Below, one piece after another: positions 1-5,481 of a stretch of DNA of 14,791 nucleotides. Source of the stretch: Actinomycetes bacterium (GTDB lineage Bacteria; Actinomycetota; Acidimicrobiia; Acidimicrobiales; CADCSY01); NCBI GenBank assembly GCA_025464025.1, contig JAODBP010000292.1:1-14791 (forward strand), written 5' to 3'. Position numbers and translations under genes: made by a program. The notes below the pieces were generated by a model, which ran no database searches, was not told the DNA's origin, and saw nothing but the letters and a program-made list of their open reading frames with translations. The stretch's first letter is position 1. Every line of letters begins with the position of its first letter.

Positions 1-3
1 GGA

Positions 4-165
4 TCAGGCGGCCGTGCGCTGGGTCGACGGCCGGCGGGCGGGCCCGGTCGCCTTCCGAAGTGCCTCGCGGGCCTCGGCCACGCCACGGCGCCCGATCTCT
101 CGGGTCTGGCGGTCGAGCTTCCACGAGGGGGTGGAGGTGTCGATGAGCAGGAGCTGCGTTGCCAT
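4..165 (-). CDS. Small 53-aa protein, N-terminal QLLLID, unknown function
   Basis: The protein reads MATQLLLIDTSTPSWKLD..., then a basic, Ala/Arg-rich helical stretch (about residues 18-40, with GRRG at 25-28) and a Pro/Arg/Ala tail. It ends at a TGA complementary to 4-6. The WKLD..T...GRRG..EAR.AL pattern looks like a small-protein family I associate with actinobacteria, but I cannot name it. I chose the ATG at 165 because it lies 7 nt after the promoter hexamer CATGAT. In-frame ATGs at 177 and 174 are alternatives. It is divergent from the thioesterase gene. Residues 4-8 (QLLLI) resemble the beta-clamp-binding consensus QLxLF, and the promoter resembles a DNA-damage promoter, so a repair or replication link is possible but inferred. 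The opposite strand is also open through here, but that frame only extends the thioesterase frame upstream. Confidence 0.66.
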   Translation of the reverse strand: MATQLLLIDTSTPSWKLDRQTREIGRRGVAEAREALRKATGPARRPSTQRTAA

Positions 166-172
166 GTCACCC

Positions 173-195
173 ATCATGAACAGGGGGTGTGACAG
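173..195 (-). promoter_or_regulatory. Putative PafBC/RecA-NDp-like leaderless promoter
   Basis: Read on the minus strand: CTGTCA (190-195), an 11-nt spacer, CATGAT (173-178), 7 nt, then ATG (163-165). The published mycobacterial RecA-independent damage promoter is tTGTCRgtg-N8-TAnnnT, which has the same 11 nt between TGTCR and the -10. The gtg trinucleotide is not conserved (CAC here) and the first -10 base is C. The resemblance is therefore architectural, and the regulator is inferred. Confidence 0.45.
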
Positions 196-198
196 TGA
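182..198. repeat. 17-bp element, copy 1 (of 2)
   Basis: AGGGGGTGTGACAGTGA is repeated exactly at 5408-5424 in the same orientation. Both copies lie in the divergent gap between a small minus-strand gene and a plus-strand enzyme gene. Both contain the reverse complement of CTGTCACAC. The identity stops sharply at both ends (181/5407 and 199/5425 differ), as expected of a binding site rather than a duplicated segment. Confidence 0.7.
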
Positions 199-235
199 GA
201 TTCCGGCGTGGCCGGGGAGGGGTGCCCGAACTGCC

Positions 236-1033
236 ATGATCGCGGCGATGGATGCCCCCGAGTTCCTCGGCTTGGAGCCGAGCACGAACCCGCTGCGCTG
301 GCGCCTGCCGGTCGTCGAGTCCCTCACGACGGCGCAGGGCTCCTTGTTCGGCGGCGTGGCCCTCGGGGCGGCCGCCACCGCGCTGGAGCAGGTGACCGGG
401 CGCCCGCTCGTGTTCGCCACGGCCCAGTACCTCGCCTACGCCGAGGCGCCGGCCACCCTCGACCTCGACCTCGTGCTGGCCGCCACCGGCAAGCAGACCA
501 CCCAGGCGCGGGTCATCGGCGCCGTCGACGGGAACGAGATCTTCACCGTCAACGCCGCCCTCGGCACCCGCCCGCTCGACCTGCGGGGGACCTGGGTCGA
601 GCGGCCCGACGTGCCGCCGCCCGACGCCTTCCCGGCCACCGCGGTGCCCGAGGAGGTGCAGTCGCGGATCTCGGGTCGCATGGAGCTGCGCCTCGCCGGC
701 GACGACGGCCTGACGTCGGTCGCCGGCCACGGCCGCATCTCGGTGTGGGCCCGGCTCCCCGGCCTCGAGCCGTGCTCGGCCATGCTCGCCGTGCTGGGCG
801 ACATGGTGCCGTTCGGGATCCGCCGGGTGATGGGCATGCGGGGCTCGGGAAACAGCCTCGACAACACCCTTCGGGTGGCGCGCATCGTGCCCACCGACTG
901 GGTGCTGCTCGACATCCGCATCCACGCCGTCGAGCACGGCTTCGGCCACGGCGCCGTGCACCTGTGGGCCGAGGACGGCACCTTCCTCGCCACGGCCAGC
1001 CAGTCGGTCATCGTCCGCCCGCCCGAGGCCTGA
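236..1033 (+). CDS. Acyl-CoA thioesterase, TesB-like double hotdog
   Basis: This 265-residue protein has the layout of a double-hotdog acyl-CoA thioesterase (thioesterase-like superfamily), which hydrolyses acyl-CoA to free acid and CoA in the cytoplasm. The first hotdog spans about residues 25-112, with the central helix at GGVALGAAATALEQ (39-52). The second spans about 165-262, with SLDNTLR at 207-213, GFGHG at 235-239 and ATASQSVIVR near the end. By analogy with E. coli TesB, Asp209 and Gln256 sit where two of the three catalytic residues are expected; the Thr equivalent is not obvious. The start is uncertain. The ATG at 236 has only a distant GGAGG (216-220), while the in-frame ATG at 248 lies 7 nt after CATGAT (235-240) and could be a leaderless start. 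The gene converges on the SDR gene with 8 nt between stops. The substrate is not predictable. Confidence 0.85.
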   Translation: MIAAMDAPEFLGLEPSTNPLRWRLPVVESLTTAQGSLFGGVALGAAATALEQVTGRPLVFATAQYLAYAEAPATLDLDLVLAATGKQTTQARVIGAVDGNEIFTVNAALGTRPLDLRGTWVERPDVPPPDAFPATAVPEEVQSRISGRMELRLAGDDGLTSVAGHGRISVWARLPGLEPCSAMLAVLGDMVPFGIRRVMGMRGSGNSLDNTLRVARIVPTDWVLLDIRIHAVEHGFGHGAVHLWAEDGTFLATASQSVIVRPPEA

Positions 1034-1041
1034 CCGCAGGT

Positions 1042-1956
1042 TCAGGGCGTGGGGGAGTGGACCCGACCGAAGGTGTAGGCGTCGGGCCAGCCCCGCGCCG
1101 CGAGGTTGGCCGCCTGGCGCTCGATGACCGGCCGCAGGTCCGGGGGCTGCCAGCCCTCGACGAGCGATTCGCCGGCCAGGTCCAGCACGGGCCGGTCGAG
1201 CTCGAGCAGCAGCTGGAGGCTGAACGCCAGCCGACCGGTGAGCACGGCCGGATCGCCCGAACAGAGGGCGAGGGCCGCCTCGGCCATCGTCTCCAGCGGC
1301 TCGAACATCTCCTGGTCGATCCAGTTCCCGGCCACGAGCGCCGGCGTCATGATCGCCGCCTGGGGCGCCAGCGCGTTCACGGCGATCCCCTGGCCCTCGC
1401 ACTCGCTGGCCGCGGCCACCGTCAGCCGGTTCAGCGCCGACTTCGTCGCCCCGTACGCGAACCCCGACTTCGACGGGCGGTTGGTGGGGAACGGCGGCCC
1501 GGGCGGCAGCTCGGCCGAGAACGTGGTGAGGTTCAGGATCCAGCCCCGGCCTCGCTCGCGCATGCCGGGCACGACCGCCTTCATGAGCTCCCACGGGGCC
1601 CACAGGTTCACCTGGAGGCAGCGCTCGAGGTGGGCTGGGCTGACCTCGTCGAACGGGGCGTAGCCACCCATCGCCGCGTTGTTCACCAGGATGTCGACCG
1701 GGCCGAGCTCGGCCTCGGTGCGGGCCACCAGCTCGGTGCGGGCGCCGTCCGGATCGGTCAGGTCGGCCGGCAGCACCAGACAGGTGCCACCTGCGGCCGT
1801 GATCCGGTCACGGGTCTCCTCCAGGCCGTCGAGGCTGCGGGCCGTGATGGCCACCTTCGCCCCCTCGGCGGCCAGGCGCACGGCCACGACCGTGCCCGTC
1901 CCGCCCTTGCTGGCGCCGGTCACCAGCGCCACCTGCCCTGCACACGTGTCCCCCAT
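1042..1956 (-). CDS. SDR-family NAD(P)-dependent oxidoreductase with atypical glycine motif
   Basis: This 304-residue protein is a short-chain dehydrogenase/reductase. The cofactor motif is at 13-21, TGASKGGTG, one residue longer than the classical TGxxxGxG. Asp65 (ADLTD) contacts adenine in the family. NNAAMG is at 92-97, Asn117 is in QVNLW, Ser147 is the likely catalytic Ser, and YGATK (168-172) provides Tyr and Lys. A proline-rich insert (151-163) lies between Ser and Tyr, and the C-terminus runs about 50 residues beyond the usual 250. It is an NAD(P)(H)-dependent alcohol/ketone oxidoreductase of unknown substrate. It starts 8 nt after the stop of the upstream GHKL-like gene, so the two are probably cotranscribed. 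AATAGT seven nt before the ATG could give an additional leaderless transcript. Confidence 0.9.
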   Translation of the reverse strand: MGDTCAGQVALVTGASKGGTGTVVAVRLAAEGAKVAITARSLDGLEETRDRITAAGGTCLVLPADLTDPDGARTELVARTEAELGPVDILVNNAAMGGYAPFDEVSPAHLERCLQVNLWAPWELMKAVVPGMRERGRGWILNLTTFSAELPPGPPFPTNRPSKSGFAYGATKSALNRLTVAAASECEGQGIAVNALAPQAAIMTPALVAGNWIDQEMFEPLETMAEAALALCSGDPAVLTGRLAFSLQLLLELDRPVLDLAGESLVEGWQPPDLRPVIERQAANLAARGWPDAYTFGRVHSPTP

Positions 1957-1964
1957 AGCGGGAA

Positions 1965-2360
1965 CTATTGCAGTTCGAACCAGACGGCCTCGCCGTCGTT
2001 CAAGGGGCGGACGCCCCAGAGCTCGGAGAGGAGCTCGATTCGGCTGAGGCGGGCGTCGCTGGCCAGGAGGTCCTGGAACCGGGCCGCGGTGCCGGAGAAG
2101 TGGACCTCGACGTTGAGCTGGTGGGCCCGCCGGAAGGCGAACAGCTCGACGGTGTCGGCGCCGGCGTCGACCACCGCGGCCAGCACCGCGGTCATGCAGC
2201 CGTTGGCGGCGTCGACCGCGGCCGACCAGCCCCAGCGCTCGAGGGCGTTCGACAGCAGCGCGCTCGCCGCGGCCAGCACCTCGCCGTCGACGGGCACGGA
2301 GCAGCGGTAGAGCTCGAGCGTCGGCTCGCCCGATGCCGGCGATTCGCCGTACAGCAGCAC
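1965..2360 (-). CDS. Degenerate GHKL/anti-sigma-like ATPase-fold protein
   Basis: This 131-residue protein ends in WGVRPLNDGEAVWFELQ (115-131), which closely matches the C-terminal signature (WGxRPL..GK.VWFEL) of the actinobacterial anti-sigma-type HATPase_c proteins related to SpoIIAB/RsbW. The preceding order (helix 27-45, a central helix 50-67, strands 70-89) also follows that fold. The helix that should carry the N-box Asn (ELVTNAVxHAG) reads CMTAVLAAVVDAG, so the Mg-binding Asn is missing. The DxGxG lid motif is also absent (HFSGTAARF). It therefore probably does not bind or hydrolyse ATP and may act as a protein-binding partner. That is inference; distant homology is the only basis. The GTG start at 2360 lies 6 nt after a TACCGT -10 hexamer. 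It precedes the SDR gene in a probable two-gene operon. Confidence 0.7.
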   Translation of the reverse strand: MLLYGESPASGEPTLELYRCSVPVDGEVLAAASALLSNALERWGWSAAVDAANGCMTAVLAAVVDAGADTVELFAFRRAHQLNVEVHFSGTAARFQDLLASDARLSRIELLSELWGVRPLNDGEAVWFELQ

Positions 2361-2366
2361 CGCGGC

Positions 2367-2372
2367 ACGGTA
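2367..2372 (-). promoter_or_regulatory. -10 hexamer TACCGT for leaderless GTG start
   Basis: On the minus strand TACCGT matches TAnnnT and is followed by exactly 6 nt (GCCGCG) and the GTG start at 2360. That is the spacing of a leaderless transcript beginning at the start codon. No convincing -35 was seen. Confidence 0.5.
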
Positions 2373-2377
2373 CCCGT

Positions 2378-2383
2378 TACGTT
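2378..2383 (+). promoter_or_regulatory. -10 hexamer TACGTT for leaderless GTG start
   Basis: TACGTT matches TAnnnT and is followed by exactly 6 nt (CCGACC) and the GTG start of the LLM oxidoreductase at 2390. It lies only 5 nt from the opposing minus-strand -10, so the two promoters must overlap physically. Confidence 0.5.
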
Positions 2384-2389
2384 CCGACC

Positions 2390-3364
2390 GTGACCCGATA
2401 CGGCATCACCGTCCCGTTCGCCCGCACGCCGTTGCACGAGCAGGCCGAGGTCTACAAGCGGGTCGAGGACCTGGGCTACACCGACCTGTGGACCGGCGAG
2501 GCCGACGCCGACGACGGCTTCACGCCGCTGGTGCTCGGCTCGGTCTGGGCGCCGACGCTCCGCCTCGGCACCGGGATCATCCCGGCCTACACGCGGGGTC
2601 CGGCCCTGCTGGCCCAGAGCGCGGCATCGCTGGCCCAGGTGGCGCCGGGCCGGGTCGCGCTCGGCATCGGCTCGTCGAGCAACGTGATCGTCGAGCGGTG
2701 GAACGGCATCCCGTTCGAGAAGCCCTACGCCCGCGTCCGCGACATGCTGCGGTTCCTGCGCCGCTCGCTGGCCGGCGAGAAGGTCACCGAGGACTTCGAG
2801 ACGTTCTCGGTCAACGGCTTCCGCCTCGCCCATGCGCCCGAGCAGCCGCCGCAGCTCCTCGTCGCCGCGCTGCGGGAGGGGATGCTGCGGCTCGCCGGCC
2901 GCGAGGGCGACGGGGCCATCATCAACTGGCTCTCGGCCGACGACGTCGCCACCGTGGCCCCGATCGTCCAGGCCGCCGGCGACGGCACGCCCAAGGAGGT
3001 GGTGGCCCGCATCTTCGTGTGCCCCTCGACCGACACCGAGGCGGTGCGGGCCACCGGCCGGATGATGGTCGCCGCCTACCTCAACGTGCCGGTCTACCGC
3101 GCCTTCCACGAGTGGCTGGGCCGCACCGAGCTGCTCACGCCCATGTGGGACGCGTGGGACGCCGGCGACCGCAAGGCCGCCCTCGCCGCCATCCCCGACC
3201 AGGTGGTCGACGACCTCCTGATCCACGGCTCGCCCGAGGCGTGCCGGGAGCACATCGGCCGCTACGTCGCCAACGGGGTGACCACGCCGGCGCTGATGGT
3301 GATCCCCGCGGCGGGGATCGACCCGGTTCAGGCCGTGGAGGCGCTGGCCCCTTCGGCGGCGTAG
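2390..3364 (+). CDS. LLM-class F420-dependent oxidoreductase
   Basis: This 324-residue protein of the bacterial luciferase-like (LLM) TIM-barrel superfamily resembles actinobacterial enzymes that use F420 rather than FMN. Family landmarks are an N-terminal strand YGITVPF (4-10), LGYTDLWTGEADA (28-40) for the second strand, LRLGTGIIP (57-65), and GRVALGIGSSS (87-97), the glycine-rich stretch near the cofactor. The C-terminal helices include the conserved GSPEACREHIGRYVANGV segment. The cofactor assignment is by family resemblance; the substrate is unknown. I set the start at GTG 2390, which follows a leaderless-type -10, because the upstream extension to 2333 overlaps the divergent gene and lacks family character. 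The last 37 nt overlap the end of the convergent GGDEF-EAL gene. Confidence 0.88.
   Translation: MTRYGITVPFARTPLHEQAEVYKRVEDLGYTDLWTGEADADDGFTPLVLGSVWAPTLRLGTGIIPAYTRGPALLAQSAASLAQVAPGRVALGIGSSSNVIVERWNGIPFEKPYARVRDMLRFLRRSLAGEKVTEDFETFSVNGFRLAHAPEQPPQLLVAALREGMLRLAGREGDGAIINWLSADDVATVAPIVQAAGDGTPKEVVARIFVCPSTDTEAVRATGRMMVAAYLNVPVYRAFHEWLGRTELLTPMWDAWDAGDRKAALAAIPDQVVDDLLIHGSPEACREHIGRYVANGVTTPALMVIPAAGIDPVQAVEALAPSAA
3301..3319. terminator. Hairpin within LLM 3' end, terminator-like for the convergent GGDEF-EAL gene
   Basis: GATCCCCG (3301-3308) and CGGGGATC (3312-3319) form a perfect 8-bp stem with a CGG loop. In the minus-strand transcript it begins 8 nt after the stop codon of the GGDEF-EAL gene. 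No T-tract follows, so this would be an actinobacterial-type hairpin without U-tail. It is built from codons of the LLM oxidoreductase. Confidence 0.4.
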
Positions 3365-5163
3365 GCGTTCGGGAGGGCACGGCCGAGCAGGTAGCCCTGG
3401 GCCAGGTCGCAGCCCAGGCGGGCGACGAAGGCGAGCTGCTCCTCGGTCTCGACGCCCTCGGCCACGACCTCGAGCCCGAGGCCGTGGGCCATGGCCACGA
3501 CGGCGGCCAGCACCGGCGACTCGTCGTCGGCGCTGCGCACGCCGGCGAGGAACGACCGGTCGATCTTGATCATGTCGAGGGGCAGGTCGGCCAGGTCGGC
3601 CAGCGGCGAGTGGCCCCGACCGAAGTCGTCGAGGGCGACCGCCACGCCGGTGGCCCGGAGGTCGGCCAGGGCCTCGAGCACACCGTCGGCCGGCTGGGCG
3701 GTGACCGCCTCGGTCACCTCGATGATGAGCCGCGCCGGAGCCAGTCCGCCGAAGGCGAGCGCCTCGGCCACGACCCGGGACAGCGACGGGTGGGCGAGCG
3801 AGCGGGCCGAGAGGTTCACGGCGATGCGGCTCGGCGTCGTCCCGGCGGCGTCGGCCCGGCCCAGCTCGAGGCACGCCTGGCGCAGCACCCAGGCGTCGAG
3901 CTCGGCGATCAGGCCGACCTCTTCGGCGAGGGGCAGGAACTCGCCCGGCCCGAGGATGCCGAACGACGGGTGGCTCCAGCGGACCAGGGCCTCGACCGCG
4001 ACCCGGCCCCGGTCGGCGACCCGGGCCACGGGTTGGAAGCCGAGCCGCAGCTCCCGCCGCTCCAGGGCCCGGTAGAGGTCGGCCTCGAGCGTGAGGCGGT
4101 CGTACGCTCGCTCGGTCATGCCGCTGGCGTAGGTGGCCCACGTGTTCCGGCCGTTCTCCTTGGCCCGGTACATGGCGGCGTCGGCGTTGCGCAGGAGCCG
4201 CTCGTGCGTGTCGCCGTCGGCCGGGAAGGCGGCCAGCCCGATGCTCGGGCTGACCCGGATCTGGTGGCCGTCGACGTCGAACGGCGCCTCGAAGGCAGCC
4301 AGCAGGCGCTCGGCCACCACGGCTTCGCCATGGGGCTGGAGCTCGGGCAGGAGGAGGGTGAACTCGTCGCCGCCCATGCGAGCGACGGTGTCGGGCGAGC
4401 GGACGGCGGCACGGAGGCGATCGGCCACCTGGACCAGGAGGTCGTCGCCGGCCCGGTGGCCGAGGCTGTCGTTCACCGTCTTGAACCGGTCGAGGTCGAG
4501 CACGGCCACGGCCACCCGGTCGCCGTGGCGGCGGGCCCGGGCGATGGCGTTGGCGGCCCGGTCGTCGAAGAGCGTCTGGTTGGGGAGGCCGGTCAGGGCG
4601 TCGTGGAGGGCCTGGTGGCGCACGTGGTCGAGCAGGGCGGCGTTGCCCAGGGCCGTCGACGCCTGGTCGGCGATCGCCGCCAGCCGGGCTGCGAGGACCC
4701 GCTCGTCGGGAACCTGGGCGGCGTCGACCCAGTCGGCGGTGAGGATGGCGGCGACGGCGCCGCCGACCCGCACGGCCACCACGGCGAGCGCCTCCACGCC
4801 GAAGTGGACCATCGCCTCACGGGCCGCGGCGGGTGCGTCGTCGAGCCGGCACACGATCGTGTCGGGCAGCTCGTCGACCGCGACACCGAGCTCCTCGGGC
4901 CCGATGGCGAGGCGATCGGTGAGGGCGCCGGGATCGTGGGGTCGGCCGGCCAGGCCCCGGACGACGAACGTGCCGTCCTCGGGGAGGAGCACGCAGGCCC
5001 GGTCGCAGCCGGCCACGCCGGGCACCGCCTGGGCGATGCGCTGGGCGGCGTCGAGCGAGGTGGTCACGTCCGCGAGCGATCGGGCCAGGCCGAGGAGGAC
5101 CTGGGCGGTGGCCAGCTCGTCGCGAGCGCGACGCAGCGCGTCGAGGCGGGTGCGTGACCGCAT
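3328..5163 (-). CDS. GAF-GGDEF-EAL c-di-GMP cyclase/phosphodiesterase
   Basis: This 611-residue protein has a GAF-like sensor (about 25-175), then GGDEF and EAL domains. In the GGDEF domain, the metal-binding Asp is in LDLDRF (222-227), the intact GGDEF signature is at 264-268, and an inhibitory RxxD site (RSPD, 255-258) sits at the canonical 5-residue distance. It can therefore be expected to make c-di-GMP from two GTP with product inhibition. In the EAL domain, EAL is at 391-393, Asn450 in VNLS, Glu482 in IEVTE, DDFG at 512-515, Lys533 in KIDR and Glu569 in AEGVET; all catalytic positions look intact. The loop reads DDFGRGHSPL instead of the usual DDFGTGYSSL. No membrane segment was seen, so it is probably cytosolic. 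The ATG at 5163 has GGAAGGGGG upstream. It lies 55 nt downstream of the Cys-rich gene and may share its transcript. Confidence 0.93.
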   Translation of the reverse strand: MRSRTRLDALRRARDELATAQVLLGLARSLADVTTSLDAAQRIAQAVPGVAGCDRACVLLPEDGTFVVRGLAGRPHDPGALTDRLAIGPEELGVAVDELPDTIVCRLDDAPAAAREAMVHFGVEALAVVAVRVGGAVAAILTADWVDAAQVPDERVLAARLAAIADQASTALGNAALLDHVRHQALHDALTGLPNQTLFDDRAANAIARARRHGDRVAVAVLDLDRFKTVNDSLGHRAGDDLLVQVADRLRAAVRSPDTVARMGGDEFTLLLPELQPHGEAVVAERLLAAFEAPFDVDGHQIRVSPSIGLAAFPADGDTHERLLRNADAAMYRAKENGRNTWATYASGMTERAYDRLTLEADLYRALERRELRLGFQPVARVADRGRVAVEALVRWSHPSFGILGPGEFLPLAEEVGLIAELDAWVLRQACLELGRADAAGTTPSRIAVNLSARSLAHPSLSRVVAEALAFGGLAPARLIIEVTEAVTAQPADGVLEALADLRATGVAVALDDFGRGHSPLADLADLPLDMIKIDRSFLAGVRSADDESPVLAAVVAMAHGLGLEVVAEGVETEEQLAFVARLGCDLAQGYLLGRALPNAYAAEGASASTA

Positions 5164-5191
5164 GATCGGCACCCCCTTCCATCGGCCGATC
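5164..5191 (-). promoter_or_regulatory. Leader hairpin presenting the ribosome binding site of the GGDEF-EAL gene
   Basis: On the minus strand GATCGGC (5185-5191) pairs perfectly with GCCGATC (5164-5170). The 14-nt loop holds the Shine-Dalgarno GGAAGGGGG. The downstream arm abuts the ATG. The same GCCGAT/GGAAGGGG/TG string precedes the other GGDEF-EAL gene (8766-8782). A translational control element is possible; nothing here shows a ligand. Confidence 0.4.
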
Positions 5192-5218
5192 CGGGCTCGG
5201 ATTGAGGGTTTGCCCTGC

Positions 5219-5392
5219 TCAGGCTGCCCGAGCGAGGGCACAGCCGCACCCCAGCTCGTAGCAGGGGAGCCGCCACTCGTGGGCCAGGTCGTCGGCCCCG
5301 CAGGCGTGCTCGCCCTCGCACTCGTTGGTCCCGTCGTCGTGCACCACCAGGGTGTGCCGGCAGGTCGTCTGCTCCGTCGTCCGCAACCTCAT
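5219..5392 (-). CDS. Cys-rich 57-aa protein, possible metal-binding
   Basis: The small protein reads MRLRTTEQTTCRHTLVVH..., with Cys at 11, 25, 31, 44, 49 and 51 and His at 13, 18, 29 and 38. The tail ends ELGCGCALARAA. This Cys/His density suggests a zinc-bound or disulfide-stabilised mini-domain. There is no signal peptide, so zinc is more likely. I do not recognise the family. Support for a real gene comes from its start: the ATG lies 6 nt after CACACT, which is 11 nt downstream of CTGTCA inside the 17-bp element. It precedes the GGDEF-EAL gene by 55 nt on the same strand. It is divergent from the FkbM-type gene. Confidence 0.65.
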   Translation of the reverse strand: MRLRTTEQTTCRHTLVVHDDGTNECEGEHACGADDLAHEWRLPCYELGCGCALARAA

Positions 5393-5398
5393 GCCGAC

Positions 5399-5421
5399 AG
5401 TGTGCGGAGGGGGTGTGACAG
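5399..5421 (-). promoter_or_regulatory. Putative PafBC/RecA-NDp-like leaderless promoter (second copy)
   Basis: Minus strand: CTGTCA (5416-5421), an 11-nt spacer, CACACT (5399-5404), 6 nt (GTCGGC), then ATG (5390-5392). The upstream box and spacer length are the same as at 173-195. It differs from the mycobacterial consensus in the gtg trinucleotide and in the first -10 base. Confidence 0.45.
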
Positions 5422-5424
5422 TGA
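5408..5424. repeat. 17-bp element, copy 2 (of 2)
   Basis: This is an exact copy of 182-198 in the same orientation. It lies in the intergenic region between the Cys-rich gene and the FkbM-type gene. Confidence 0.7.
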
Positions 5425-5446
5425 CCGGTGGGCGTGGGCCCGGCGC

Positions 5447-5475
5447 TTGACCGCCGCCGCACCCGTCGACACACT
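5447..5475 (+). promoter_or_regulatory. Promoter TTGACC-N17-CACACT with leaderless GTG
   Basis: TTGACC (5447-5452) and CACACT (5470-5475) are separated by 17 bp, the ideal housekeeping spacing. The GTG of the FkbM-type gene follows after 6 nt at 5482. This is the best-formed promoter in the window and it fixes the start codon. The same CACACT hexamer is used on the other strand for the Cys-rich gene. Confidence 0.65.
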
Positions 5476-5481
5476 GCGCCG

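Noticed and set aside
208..5157. Very long plus-strand open frames (208-2310 and 2488-5157) rich in Arg, Gly, Pro and His
   Set aside because: They run antisense or out of frame to well-supported genes. Their composition (repetitive RRP/GHG/EVE) is that of GC-driven shadows, with no domain motifs.
5163..5221. AGGGCAAACC and GCCGATGG upstream of the first GGDEF-EAL gene, resembling the ends of a GEMM-I c-di-GMP riboswitch
   Set aside because: Only about 45 nt separate the two ends, and the conserved GGGACGCAAAGCC core and second stem are absent. The sequence is too short to be the aptamer, so only the simple hairpin was kept.
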